A DNA stretch of 64,000 bases from Blakeslea trispora (GCA_025331445.1 JAIWNE010000017.1:343735-407734), one strand, 5' to 3'. Positions 21,132-33,772 are shown, counted from the first letter of the stretch. Notes: a model not told the origin generated them from the sequence alone. Made by a program: numbers and translations.

Positions 21132-23566
21132 AGTGGTAATCGAATGTATGAATGAGTTGGAATAAAAATTTTATAAAAAGAAAAGAAAAAAAAAGGTTGT
21201 TTCTGTTCCTGAATCATTTATTAATTTAATTTTTGTAAAATAGAAATTAAGATGATTTGTGACAACTAAAACACTTTGCACTTATTATTCTACAATTCAT
21301 CATGAGCAACTTTTGAATGGTACAGTTTATTTAAAATTCTATTTAGAAGTAAGCAATCCAGAAACATAGCAGGGAAAAATAGTTATTTATGACTCTCAAA
21401 GCTTTTTCTGTTAATAAATTATGCTAATCATGAACGCATAAAATGCGATAACTCTACGAAAAATAGCTATCAAATGACAAGACTTAGTTCATATAAACTG
21501 TCTATACTTCTAGTTTAACTGTACCAAAAAGCAGAAAAAACGAAGAGAAAAAATGAAAAAAAAACCATTTTATGTAAACTTGTTGAGATGTTTTGTATGA
21601 TTAATGTCTCTAATCATGATACGAGGTGAAAAACCAACTTTTAAATTTGAGATAACTAGTTTTCTAATAACCCTAATGTGCTTAGAATCAATGGAAGGCA
21701 TTAAAATAATATTTCAACTAACTTGAGAAAAGCTCACTCAAATATCTCAAAACTTGCGTTTTCAAGCAGGTGTATAAAAAATATGCCTGTTATTCAATCA
21801 AACTAAAAAAAAAGGTAGAAAGCTGTCATTTTTTTGTCAATGCGAGATTGCTGTCAGAAAAGGGTATACATCGATTTTTTTAGTGAATACTTGTACTTGC
21901 TCGCTCATATGTAGTAGTTTTTACATTTCATTGATGGCTATTCATTTAAAATGTGAAGGGCTAAATTCACATTCCGAAACTCAAATATTAGAATATCTAC
22001 ACTTCTTAGTAACTGATAAACCTTTTGTTTAAAGAAGCCATTGCTGCAAAATGTGACTTATATACATGTAGCTTTCAAAAATTCAACAACAGTAATGTAA
22101 CTCAACAAGCTACCACTGAATAGCTCAAAGAAATATGTCTTGTGAAATTCCTGCCAACATAACAAACCCAGGAGACTTGTTTAAAGCCTATTGAAAACTT
22201 GATATCGCAGAATGGACTATTTGTTGCGTAATTTAGCACATAGTTTCTGCTAAGTTTAGAGCATGGAATCCACTTAAAGCGAGCAACTCGACAACGTCTT
22301 TTTAAGAGTAGAAGTGTTACTTTTGAATACTTGCAACCATAACCGGCTAATAATTTATCACCTAATAAGCCAAAGACATAATTATCTGTACTTGAAATAA
22401 ATTTTTTTTTATTACTTTGAATTGCTATGACTCATATTTTTATCTAATTTACCCTTGTAGTAATTTTTTCATTCTCTTTATCCTTGTCTTTACGCCACCT
22501 CATTTCGCTGTTTATCTGGAGATGTTGTATATGTGCTAACATAAGCCTAACATAAACCACCATCTCTAAAGGAGTTCATTTTGAAGAAGTGCGCTCCTTG
22601 CTACGTCTCTACTTGTTAGTAATCACAGGCAGTTTCATCAGATGCATTCCTTTTGCTTTTTTCTTGCATCACTGTTTAGCAAGAACCCTCCACGGCTCAT
22701 CTCGTCCAGAAAGTAGCTTACACGTCTGTATATATTTCCTTGCCCTTCAAGCAGTTATCAGCACAAACAGTTGACTCGTCACAATCAAACGTTGCCTTTG
22801 CTTCAATAGAATAGCAAATTTTTTGAACACAATAATAAAACTCTTATCAAACAATATTTCACTTATAAGCTAGTATCACTGGACTTGCTTAGGCAGTTTT
22901 TTTTTCATGAAAACTTGGTTCTTTGTTTTTTATACACAAGATAGTGTCACGAGCTTATGTCAGTCTTGAAGCTGTAAAATCATTTTAAAACAATAACAAA
23001 ATATATAGAAGAAATTTAAACATTTTTATTTTAAAAAGGCTTATAATATTTCAAACAATCTTTAATAGAAGTACAAACCAATCGTGTCTCGTAACAAACT
23101 ACACTAATGTGTAGGCGTGCGTGACAACGACAGTGTCATTCAACAAGGGGTCAATCATATAGAGTAGCAAATACATACCTGGTAGCAGAGAGACTGCAGC
23201 GTGGCGGCAAGGACAACAGCAAAAGGGACTAAACTTTACAGCATTCTTACGAGATGACTTCTGGCTTATTGATAACACAAACCTACCTACGTTTGATAGA
23301 AAACATAAGCAAGCAAAACCGCTATTTCGTAGAGAGATTGAGAGAGAAAAACAGCACAAAAGGCAAGAACTTACATCACAGACTGTATAGACTCTAAATT
23401 TTGTTCGTAAATCGGAAAGAAAAACAAAAATAAAAATTAAGACATGGGGCGTAAAATAAATTACAATTGAGTTTTAAAAAAAGGACTGTTTATTGTTGTT
23501 TGAGTGGAAGGCGAGAGCGATCAACAACTCTGATCTGACCTTTGAATAGGCTGATCGCTAACTCCA
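21132..23566. other. Long AT-rich stretch without a supported gene
   Basis: Short frames at 22589-22774 (+) and 23099-23359 (-) have no recognisable motif. I see no TIR, LTR or tRNA. A simple C/T-rich run lies at 20915-20985 just outside the left edge. Confidence 0.5.
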
Positions 23567-24786
23567 TTAGATCTGGAAGGGGAAGCTTTTGAAGTTTGTA
23601 TCTGCCCCAACCAGATCACCTTCCACTCGGGGCCAAGGTTCCAAGTACTGGGCCCTGTTGGGGTTAATAAACTCCAACCAGTCGACCTGGGGGAGTTTCT
23701 TGTTGTAGTGACACTCTACAAAGGATGTCAACATTGACTCATTTCTTGCTGATATGTACTTACCCAATAGGGCTTTCACCGACTTTTTGATGTATTCCTC
23801 TAGGACACTCCGCTTTTTTGTTTTCCCCTTGCAACCATCGCTTACTTCAATGTCTTCAAAAGAACGGACTTGAAGCTTTTCTAAAGCGATGGCTGCAAGG
23901 TCGACGGGGCCATTGTCAACTTCTACCTTTAAAAAATAAGAAAAAAGAATTAGATGCTTAATAACATATTGCCTCCTTTACATACCAGGTATGAGGTCGT
24001 CGGGGTTTTGGCCCTTGCGGACGATCATCCTGTAGAAGATGGATTGTACCCTTTCTTTGTTCAGGCCAGAGTTGTCCAGGCCAGAGTTGTCCAGGCCAGA
24101 GTTGTCCAGGCCAGAGTTGTCCAGGCCAGAGTTGTCCAGGCCAGAGTTGATTCGTTCCTCCAGGAGCTTGCCTATGCCTTGAATGATAGAAAAATAATCG
24201 TTATTATAAATTTGTAAGATTTTTCTGCATTACTTACTGCTATTAGCATAGAAGCCGAAATCATCGAATTGGCCAGCTCTGTCGGTGGCATACACCATGG
24301 CAATGTGAACATTGCACTCCCGCTTCAAGTACTCAAACAAGGGTTTAACCTTGGCCAAATGACGGTGAAAGGTTTCACGATCAGCGTTATGGTCCGAGGT
24401 TGAAGCTTTAATGTTTGAGACTTGAGTAGTCTGTACAAGCTCATCAAAGCCAGGTGTTTGACCCGACTTCAATTCTTTGTACTCCTGGTGAATCTGGGCC
24501 ATGTCCCCTTGGCTCATCTTTTGGCCACCTTTGAACCGCTTGCTGACCAACTGGTTCCAAGGACTTCTTCCCCTGGGAGTCTTCACGGACCAAAGAGAGT
24601 CTTGAGGGTAGGAATCCAACCCTTTGCCACCTTTCCGGCTATCAAGAGACCAGCATCTTCGGGCTTTTCTTCGGAGTGGTTTGCCAAGAACTCTTGGTAA
24701 ACATCGTCGTCCTTGTCCAAAAGCTCTCTCAAATGAGGCTTTGCAGCGAGTTGTTCGGGAGTAGCGATGAATTTGTTTCTGAGCAT
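23567..24786 (-). pseudogene. Unknown three-exon gene with HMG-like segment and GLDNS repeat
   Basis: I do not recognise the function. The start at 24786 gives MLRNKFIATPEQLAAKPHLR. A one-base frame break near 24580 joins LKTLFGP to TPRGRSPWNQLVSKRFKGG, a segment that resembles an HMG-box-like start. An intron at about 24237-24178 precedes an exon with six GLDN(S) pentapeptides encoded by a 15-bp minisatellite. A second intron (about 23989-23927) precedes the last exon, with VDNGPVDLAAIALEKLQ, LPQVDWLEFINPNRAQYLEP and the end KSFPFQI. The single frameshift makes it a probable pseudogene, or a sequence error. It may be one copy of a repeated family. Confidence 0.5.
24061..24150 (-). repeat. 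15-bp coding minisatellite (6 units)
   Basis: Six head-to-tail units of CCAGGCCAGAGTTGT, nearly perfect; the first and last units each vary by one base. On the minus strand they encode Asn-Ser-Gly-Leu-Asp. Confidence 0.95.
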
Positions 24787-24829
24787 TTTGTTTGGATTTT
24801 AAAAATAAAGAGAAGAAAGAAATTCTCAC

Positions 24830-25436
24830 CCTTGAATTTTATCTTTTTGAAAAAAAGGTACAGCTGAGTTCTTCTATTCGCCTAATCCCTGTTTTTCTAA
24901 AGAGGCGAATAACCTAAAGTAAGCTTTCAAAGCAAATCGATGACTTATCCAGAATATTACTCCGTTTCTGTTTATCTGTATTGAACCAAAAAAAAAGCAA
25001 ATTACGAAGAAGGCATGGAATAAAAGCATTCAGAAGGACAATCATTTTCTTTAGTAAAATTTAAAATGCAGTTGCTGTGATTTAGAAGACAGATGATGAA
25101 AAAAAACACGCAAGCCTGCTGCTTGAAATCAAAGCGTGTTGAAAGAAATTTGTCATTAGCTTGTAAAAAATTTTATTTTTTTTCCTGCAATTTTTATCTT
25201 ACAACTAAATGCGGAAATAAAAAAAAACTAGGTGGAGGACAAAAACCAAAAACCAAAAAAGGAAATTTTAAGTTTGGCGATAGCCAAACTTTTTTTGGAT
25301 TTGCATTATTATGAGTTATTCAAGCACTCCAAACAATAAACTGAACTTTTGCAATGTTTTAGTTGGATATTTATAATAGTGATGTTAGAGAGATAATTGT
25401 GTAAAATAAGTATAGAGTAATATAAGGCTGAACGAG
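24830..25436. other. Intergenic, no feature seen
   Basis: AT-rich DNA with poly-A runs. No frame with a recognisable motif. Confidence 0.4.
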
Positions 25437-28400
25437 TTAAAGGTAGTTAATCGAGGTGGGATTTTGACATCTCTTTTTATCCCAGATGCCCTCACACTGT
25501 TTGCTCTTGCAATTGAGACATATGGGATTCTTGCAGTTAGATCTACGCATTTTTTCATTACTCAGAAAATCACCACATCCTTTGCATGTTTTCTTTAAAG
25601 CATTTGTATCACTTGAATAAGGATGGTAGGATGTGGCAATATTGGTTTGATTGACTTGAGCTTGCGTAGATAATGGTACTGGCATTGGAATGCTTTGTAC
25701 AGGAACTCCATAATAGTAGTTGCTATTATAATAGCTAATCAAATGAGAATAGCCAGGAGCTGTTGTCTCAGGTACATGTGTTTCAGGAACGACAATGCCG
25801 ATAGGTGCAGTTGAAATTGTAAGCAAGTTTCTGCTGTTGTCTTGGCTTGACAATGAAGGTACTGCCAATGGCAAATGTACACTAGCAAAATTCTTCTTAC
25901 AGATTTGAGACTGAATTAGCGAGATAGTACTGTGATGTGCTTGATGAGTAGTGCGAGCTAGCTTCTGCTCCTTCCAATGTCGATGATACTTTTCTAAATG
26001 TTTAAGTGTTTTATAAAACACTCTTTCTCCCTCGCAAAAGGTGTTCCATTTTTTGGCCAGAAGGTCAAAGTTAGGGATGATCCTATTTGATGTCTCAAGA
26101 ACATCTTTCAACAGACGTCCAAACAAAAGCTGTTCTTCTAAAGTATGAACTTCAATTACAGCATACTTGGTCCTTTGATGACTTGCCACAAACTGATACC
26201 GACTATTTCTCTCACGAAGAGTGGAACCAATTTTTAAGAAAACAGTGTCTTTGATATTTGGTATCGTAAGATCTTTTTCTACGTTATACACAGTACTACT
26301 TAAACTCGAACTCACTCTACTTCCTTCCACCTTCTCAATACCCAACCGCTGCATTTTCTCATCTGGCAAAGGGCATATGCCAAAAACTTCTCCGGAGCCA
26401 CGACATTTCAAGGCATTGATTTCAACTGCCAAATGCTTTAGACCTCGATCAGCCATCTGCATAGCTTGGCGCAAATAATCAAGATGCTGAGTCAGCCAAG
26501 AATCATAATGATCCTTGTACTCTAATCCAAAACGATTGGAAGTTCCAACATCAAAGTTATGTCTTAATCGGTACTCAACTAACATTGCAGAGGCAAGCTC
26601 TGGGCCTGCATCAAAGGACCCGAACTTTCTGATAAGGTTCTGGTGAACTCCTCCTTCCAATGAATTGGTTCCTCTTACACATCTATAAAGAGTGAGATCA
26701 TACTTGTCTTTTTTCTGCATCTTGTAATAAAGTTGGACACCTGGTGGATCCGAGACATGGCTTAACTGCACAGTCTTCAAGACACTCAGTGCTTGCGCCC
26801 AAGATACTTTGTCAAAAAGAGAACGTCCTGATTTGGAGCATCTCAAGGGCCCAAACGAAAAAGAAAAGAGACTGTAATACTGGCAGAAGTATAGCGGGAG
26901 AGCAAATCTTTCGTTTGACTCTTTCCCAAATCCAGTTGCGGTCATACTCTATTCTCATTTCCCAGCTTTCACCATTCTTTGCCAATGCATCTGAAACCAA
27001 TTTCTTGTCATCTTCATCGAGAACAAAAAGACTATCACTAAATCTTTGAGTGAATTCCTTGTAAAGATTGTGCTGCTTATAAGGCCTTATCATATCTATC
27101 AAATGAAATACATCCTTCACGACACGAGTAAAGACTCGTTTGTCATCATGCTGTTCATGCACTATCTCATGGCTTATTCTTAAGTTGGAGGTGAACAGCC
27201 GATAGCCATGTTCGAAGCTTTTTCTGTCAGCATTAGAAAAGTTATCAGGGTACATAGTGTTGAAAGCAATATCAACATCTGCATCATTGATCAATTCAAC
27301 AACTTCAACGTTTTTCTCAGAATCGTTCAGACTAGTAACGACAACTGCATTCGGTCTCACACTGATCCTTTGGCTTGGCGGACGGACACTACTACCAGCT
27401 TCTTGTACTTCTTCTCTTAGTGCCGTTATCAAATCAGAATTGAAAACCTTGATAACAAATCCAAGTTTAGAAAATGAGCTCAAACAAACAGGAGCTGCAG
27501 AGTTTCTGGCTTCATTGTTTTGTCTATTATTAAGATTTTTAGGATTCACCATGTAGCTTGGAATATAGACTTTGGTTACCTTGAAAAGATAGGAGCCTTT
27601 CTCAACATGCCTGTTATCTTTGATTTGTTCAATCTGGCCGGAGGCAACCACATGTTTTAAGCCACGAGGCTTCAAAGAAACAAAGGTTCCTGGTATACAA
27701 TTCTTCGAATTAATGCGCGAACCAGTCTCAGGAATAGCCTTGATTGCTTCGTAAATAGTTAAGCTAGTCCAAGCACCTATGGCTGCGTATTCTATCTGCT
27801 TGGAAGAGAGTATCTCTGAGGATCATTGAGTCTCTCGTTCTGACTTCCGAATGCCTTTCCCCAGCACACTACTTTTTTTGAGGAGCAAAAGGATCCCAAT
27901 TCAAGTTTGCCTTTGCAATTGACACACATACTTTTTGCCAATCTGCTCAAGTCACCACCTACTTGCCGCCCAACTTTCTTTATGTATTCATCCTGAATAA
28001 TCATCATCAAAGAGATGGGTAAAGAAGTCCAACATCTATCAATATGGAGCACATAAACATTTTTGGCAAATGCTATCTGAATCACATCCACTCTACAGCT
28101 ATCTATTCCTTCAGAATAACAGATATCCCATTCACAATCAAAGCCTGTAGCAACATCGCCTCCTTCCTCAGCTGACGACTTGATCTCTTCAAACAAAGCT
28201 CTGAGAGAAATCTCCATGGAATCTAAGTCACGACATAAATAAAGAATATTGATATCACAAGGCAATTGAAGATATGACCTATCTGTGCTTAAAGTGTTTA
28301 TCCTTTCTAAGTCTGCTGGCTCTACACCTTCTTTAAAAGAATCGAATATCCCCTCAACAAAAGACTGGTCACCTTTCACATTGTCAGTGAAAAAAGCGAT

Positions 28401-29548
28401 TGGCATTTGATGCCCGTAGTCGAAGTATGCTTCCCGCATTTTCTCAAAAGAGTGCTTCAAATATGATAGTGCCTTCGATGGCACTAATACTTGGTGTACT
28501 ATCTCCTCATATTCATTTGTCATAATGTAGAGACCAGTAAACACACTGGTGTCGTCAATTTTGGCCGTATGCTTTGGGAATTTGAATGAATAATCACCCT
28601 TTAATATCTTTCCATCTAAAAGCATCATATGTTTGTCCATTCTTGGTTGAAGGACTTTTACGATATCCGTGTAGATAGTTCGAATGTACGTGCCGGTAGG
28701 TACAAAGCCAGCATATCTCTTCTGATCATTAAACGTTGAAAAATCCTCAGGTGGCGATTTCGAGAAATACTGAGAAATTCCACTCTGTTTGTTGTGCTCA
28801 GAGAGCAAATACTGAAGCTCAACTCTGTCATGACGAAGCATGTGAAGCTCATGAAGAATCTTTTGGAACTTTTCCGGTCTAACTAAGTTCTGAATACAAG
28901 GTCTGAGAAGGTCGGCTACTGCTTTCGAGATTCCTACTCGATGAGTAAGGATAGCTGGAAATTCCACCTGCAATTCAAGAGGAAGCTGTTCAACAATTTC
29001 TGAGTCATGCGCATTAAATGAAGCTCCACATTTTCGATCACAACATCTATATCTAACTGACATAAGGTAAAAGCAGCTATAATTTTGAAAATGAATGAGT
29101 ATGCATACTTTTAAAGAGTTATTTGTTAGTCACCTAAACATATCCACAATTCTTCGGGCATGTGGTTTTTTGTTATAACCTTTCGTTTCAAGGCTCTTCT
29201 TGCAATTTCCCTAGGACACCTTATTCCCTCCAAGCCTTAGTTGCTCAACAGGTGCGGAATCCAAAGAAAAACTCGTAGCTTATACAGATAGTTGGCGTCC
29301 TTCTTCTTTCGAAGAGCAAAAAAGGTCATCATTTGCTCAATCCAAAAGGTACAATTTTTGTACTCAAAAGGATATTCTTCGTTTGCTAGACGAGCCTGTA
29401 GTTTCTCAAAATAATCGGTCAAAACACTGTTGTCTAGAAGCGTGTCGCTAGTTTTCTCCGCGTCTACATCTTCAACTGAATCTTCAACTGAATCTTCAAC
29501 TGTTTCACTGATCTGTTCTTCGTTTCGTTCTTGGGTAATATTCTTCAC
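25437..29548 (-). pseudogene. DDE transposase with embedded DEDD-type 3'-5' exonuclease
   Basis: The frame pieces at 29548-29237, 29063-27792, 27675-26812 and 26945-25437 form one protein. The N-terminal part has KKDANYLYKLRVFLWIPHLL, NCKKSLETKGYNKKPHARRI and, after a 57-nt intron (29133-29077), YRCCDRKCGASF, together a zinc-binding region. DDE-like Asp residues are seen in LLDGKILKGDYSF and FFTDNVKGDQ. Next comes an exonuclease-like domain: FDCEWD (Exo I), VDVIQIAFAKNVYVLHID, VGGDLSRLAK (Exo II) and QIEYAAIGAWTSL (Exo III, with Gly where Asp is expected). The C-terminal part has YRCVRGTNSLEGGVHQN, which may supply the last acidic residue, and ends in a Cys cluster (CKGCGDFL...CLNCKSKQC). Stops near 29240 and 27830 and frameshifts near 29205, 27845 and 26870 inactivate it. 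Confidence 0.6.
29077..29133 (-). other. Intron in the transposase-exonuclease pseudogene
   Basis: The 57-nt intron is GTGACTAAC...AATTATAG. Splicing joins RRIVDMF to SCFYLMSVRYRCC in frame, restoring the zinc-binding region. Confidence 0.7.
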
Positions 29549-29577
29549 TAAAACATCAGGCTCTTAAAGCCAGAATA

Positions 29578-30024
29578 GTGTTATTAAAACAAGCTCTTGT
29601 TTTTGTCATCTCGGAAAGCATAAATTATTTTGTTTCTGACTTCAACATAAGAGAGGTTGAAGATATAACTTACTTCAATAGTTTGACTATCAATCCCATC
29701 TGCACTGTTTGCACGGTTAAACAAGCTTGTAAGCATTTGCTGATTCCTGTCAAATCCCCTAGTAGAGAAGAATCTCAAAGTTTTGAAGCTTTTGTTTGTT
29801 TTTTGCTTAGGCATTTAATAGCGTTAAAAAACAGTAAGGAAAGAAAAAAGACTCGAAAAGCAGAAAACTTTGTAGTGTATCAAGGTACGAAAGTTTTAAT
29901 AAGCGACGGTAATAACAACTCTTATTGGCTAACAGTGTCCAATCGTATTGCTTATTATCGTCGCTCATTTAAGCTTTCACATGCAATGCCTTTTGATGAG
30001 TGGGCTCAAACAGAATACTACTAA
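29578..30024 (+). CDS. SWIM-like zinc-finger fragment, unknown protein
   Basis: This 148-residue frame lies 30 bp from the transposase-exonuclease remnant and diverges from it. It contains LTINPICTVCTVKQACKHLL, a CxxC...CxH arrangement close to, but not the same as, the SWIM finger (CxC...CxH) found in MULE transposases and some ubiquitin ligases. The C-terminal half (KVLISDGNNNSYWLTVSNR) is not recognised. It may be the C-terminal end of a lost MULE-like transposase or an exon of a gene whose other parts are gone. I cannot tell whether it is expressed. Confidence 0.35.
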   Translation: MLLKQALVFVISESINYFVSDFNIREVEDITYFNSLTINPICTVCTVKQACKHLLIPVKSPSREESQSFEAFVCFLLRHLIALKNSKERKKTRKAENFVVYQGTKVLISDGNNNSYWLTVSNRIAYYRRSFKLSHAMPFDEWAQTEYY

Positions 30025-30177
30025 AAACTACAAAATTTTCTCTCTTCTACCAAAGAAATTCATCAAGAAAATTACAGTGATTGAAAGCTTGTTCGACTAC
30101 AAGTAAGAAACGAAAGTGAGTAAGACAATCAAGCTAATGAAGTAAGCCTTGTCTCAGAAACGAAGCCAGTAACATCC

Positions 30178-30370
30178 TTGATGTATCGTATTGAACATAC
30201 ATCATATAATATTCAATATACTACTAAATCAAATACAGATCTTGTTCTGTGTTACCAAACATAATTTATATTGACATCCCATCCTTGCACTGAATAAAAC
30301 CCTCTCTTTAATCTTGTTTAATCTCTTGACTCAATAGATAAATTAATCCTGCAATCCTTACAAGGACCAG
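30178..30370 (+). repeat. Dispersed repeat S, copy A (possible solo LTR)
   Basis: Begins TGATGTATCGTA and includes CACTGAATAAAACCCTC. A diverged second copy lies at 58478-58660 in the same orientation. The AATAAA motif and position-independent spread suggest a short LTR, but no matching TSD is seen. Confidence 0.5.
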
Positions 30371-30616
30371 GAGTTCGCTTAAGGAACACTATTAGAGGAG
30401 TCAATGAAAGACATGCTTTCGAGTAACATCACTCTGACTGAGCATCTTAAGGACCTTCTGACTTGCTTGACATAATGAAAAAAGTCCCTTTGAAAATGAA
30501 AAAGTGCACCATTTGTGAAATGAAGATTGTGATTACAAAACAATATGATTTTTTTGGGGTAAAAATCATCAGCAACATACATTTAAAAGGTTTCAATTTT
30601 TAAAATCTGAGATGTT
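30371..30616. other. Spacer, no feature seen
   Basis: No supported gene between the dispersed repeat and the LTR-like sequence. Confidence 0.35.
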
Positions 30617-30844
30617 TGTCACACCCGAGAGTTACACAAAGAGAACAAAGAATATAAAATCTATCATATAAAAGGCAAAAAAAAACCTGTTTCTGTTTTT
30701 CTCTTTGTCTCTGTTACCTCATCTGTTAGATTCTTCGAATACATCTAATCTCTTATTGCTGGAAGAAGTAAGATATATTTTATTCTGACCTTGATATATC
30801 TGCCCCACTAATATGCTATATTTAGATCTAATCCCTCTTAGACA
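30617..30844 (+). repeat. LTR-like sequence before the 30.8-kb gene
   Basis: A 228-bp TG...CA stretch starts TGTCACACCCGAGAG and ends CCTCTTAGACA. The ATG of the next frame follows immediately. No second copy is present in the window, so LTR identity is only a suggestion. Confidence 0.3.
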
Positions 30845-33501
30845 ATGTCCTACCGCAGGGCTCTAGAAGATACATTCTATTTGGGCGGTCGTTATACTCC
30901 TGCGCCCTAGTTGTCTGTCAATGTGCAACAACAACCATCTACCATAGCTCCTGGCATGAGACGTGCATCCGAAATGTCTGTAGAAGAATTTCATGACCTG
31001 TTTTATATCGTAGCTCAAGCCAAGCTACGAGATAACATTATCCGTGAAAAAAACAAAAAGAAGCCAAACTACTCTGCTTTCAAAGCAAAAACTCTTGCTG
31101 GTCCAATTCCAAGAGGACTGTATGCTGATATAGATAAATATGCTAACCTCGGTTTGCGAGAATCTGCAAACAGATTTCAAAATGATAATTCAGTGTCTCG
31201 AGCAATTGATCTTTGGAGAAGATATGTCCAACAAAATCTTGATGTCGTCCAAGAGTCTGTAAGCAATCCTACTACTGAAGCAATTAGCTTTACTCAAGCC
31301 ATTGAACCTTCTTCAGAAAAGCTCCCTACCGAACCTGCTCCCTTTGTTGTTGAAGAATATTTTGAAGTCTGTACTGCGTATTTTCCCACGTAGATACGAG
31401 ATGATCTTGCACCTGAAGTTAGACAACTCTTTGATACTAAGCTTGCTGAACTACTGCCTCAGACCTCCAACTTTATCAGTGACTTTCAAACAATCATGTT
31501 TATGAAAATGTCCTGTTTCCGAAGCCAAACTTTTGCTGTTCGCAATGGAAAATCAGTATTTGATAGATCAAATGGCTTTCAAATACAAAGCATCTTCCCA
31601 AGTAACTTTCAGCTTTAAGATACCTTGATTTTTTCTGCCTCTCCATATGCTTCCAACTTTCTTGCCTCTCCTAATGCTAATGACATTCCTTTTCTCTTCA
31701 CTGACCGACATATTCATTTTTTGAAGTCTGGTTTTGATGGGGTTCGTGGCTTGCAAACAAAGACCAAAACAGATTATCCTTTTAGAACCCTGTTAATGGA
31801 AGCCATCTCTGACTCAGTCAACCAGTTCATCCAACCAAAAAACACTCTTCATATGGCCTGCTATGAGTCTGCATTGACTAACTATATTACCGATCTGTCT
31901 GTCATGTGGGGTGATAACAAGATAATCAGCATTCTCCTACACAAGCTTTTGTTATTGTTGCTACGTATTCATTTGGCTCCTACAAGAGAAAAAAAGCATC
32001 AAGAATATATCAAGTCTATGAAAAAATGCCTCTAAAGAAAGAAAAGACGAAGCTGCAAATGGAAGTAACACAGAAGCAGGTCATCCTACCAATTGGTTTC
32101 CACTGCTCCATCAAAGCAGAAGAAGGTTGATAGTCCGCAAAGAACGTTACCGGCTTGCAAAATACAGACAAAAATTAAAAAGCTCATCATCTGCGCATAA
32201 GAAGCAAAAATGGGAAGCTCGAGCCTAAAAAAGTGAGAAACGTATCGTAACATACACAAAAGCTCTGGAAACTAAGGTTTGTATATTTTTAAACAACGGG
32301 GAATCAGTCACTCATCTATGTCTATTATACCATTTTCAATAGAAACCCAAAACTGCTTCTGCCAAGAGAAAACAACCTTCTGAGCCTGATGTCGCCGAAG
32401 GTTTTGAGCGTCCAAGATAAATCCCTGCTATTCAACATCCCTCTACTGCTTCTGCTGAGGCTGGTCCCAGTATGCTACATACTAGTCGCATGGAGTTAGA
32501 TATTCCCACACAGCCGTACGAAGGAAAAGGGAAAGCGCCAATGAATCCCCAAAGCGATCCGAAACCTGTTACTTTCCAACCACCTATGACAGGAGAGACA
32601 CACACTGTTCTGCCTGCTACAACAGAAGACTACGCAAGCATAGATGAAAATGATGTTGTCGAAGAAGAGAATGCTATAAACGATGCTGATGATGATGCTC
32701 CTAGACACAGGTTGAATGGCTTAAAAGGCTTTATCAAGAGTTTGCTGTTGCGCGATGAAGATTTGCCTAACGAACAAGACTTGACAGGTCTGCGCTCTGA
32801 CTTGAATGAGAAGGAAGCAGAAATGTGTTTGCTTATACTACAACCCTTAAAACCTTACATCCCTTCAAAGAAAAAACTACTTTCATATTGGCTACCAGCT
32901 ACCTTTTGTAATTCTTGCGAATGATTTGCTGCGCTGTGATGGCTATGCTAAGTTCTGTTGTAAAATCTGCCCAATGCCTATTGCAACGCAAAAGTCCTTT
33001 AGACTGGATACACATTCGTTATTCAAGACATTCTGCGAGCATGGTGACAACAAAATGACACTTTCTGGCTATGACAATAGAGTCATTAGGGGCCCTTTGA
33101 AATACATCAATCATAAAGATGCTGTCTTCAATGCTTTTTTCAAGATTGATAGAATACAACAGTTATGTAGACGTCGTAAATTGGTTTTTGCTCATCGTCT
33201 TCATTTGCTGCCTGGTGGAAAGTATGTCAGAATTCTTGGTATCAAAGAGAAAGCGCCCATGAAGCAGACTGCTGATGTAACAGGCCAAAAGCGTCAATAC
33301 AACATTCCTTAATCGACTTGGCAAGATATTCTCAAAGAGCGTGAAAAAGACAATGAAACTTTGAGAGAAAAAGTCTATGAACTCTTGGGGAACACCAACC
33401 GTTTGTCAAAGCAGCTGAAAAACAGATTTAAAGAATTCAGCAATCAAGATTTTAGTTTGCAGATGTTCTGGGGTCGAAAAGAGAACTTTAAAGGGCTGTA
33501 A
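30845..33501 (+). pseudogene. Unknown element protein with coiled-coil end, many stops
   Basis: ATG 30845 gives MSYRRALEDTFYLGGRYTP. A single frame then runs to 32035 broken only by stops at 30908 (TAG), 31391 (TAG), 31616 (TAA) and 32033 (TAA), each in a place where Gln would fit. It includes RRASEMSVEEFHDLFYIVAQ and a Thr/Pro-rich part. The region 32036-32470 is too decayed to follow. Downstream, 32472-32924 is acidic, and 32926-33501 contains DGYAKFCCKICPMP, KFAHRLHLLPGGKYVRILG-like sequence, one more TAA, and a coiled-coil end (KEREKDNETLREKVYELL). I do not know the function. The many stops and the LTR-like upstream sequence suggest a mobile-element protein rather than a host gene. Confidence 0.45.
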
Positions 33502-33772
33502 ATATTTATTCATATAACAAAAAATATAAAAATAAAAGGTAAAGAAAATACAGTAGTGAGCATTATGCTATTAAAACAGGGACGAAGCGCGAAACACTGT
33601 GCTTTTGGACGCTTGGGGATCTTACATTGTATAAGGACTTGACAGTAGATTTGTTCAATTATAGCTTAGAACCGCTTTTACTTAAAGTAACCAAAATAAA
33701 TGTGTAGCAGAAAGAACCCGTTGTTATTTAGAAGATATTTATATAGATATTTATATGAATGATAAGAACATG
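33502..33772. other. Spacer, no gene
   Basis: AT-rich stretch between the unknown gene and the hairpin. No feature seen. Confidence 0.35.

Noticed and set aside
21132..23566. Short frames at 22589-22774 and 23099-23359
   Set aside because: No domain, no splice context and unremarkable composition; probably chance.
24061..24150. CRISPR-like array
   Set aside because: Units are directly adjacent without spacers, in a coding frame of a eukaryotic gene. It is a minisatellite.
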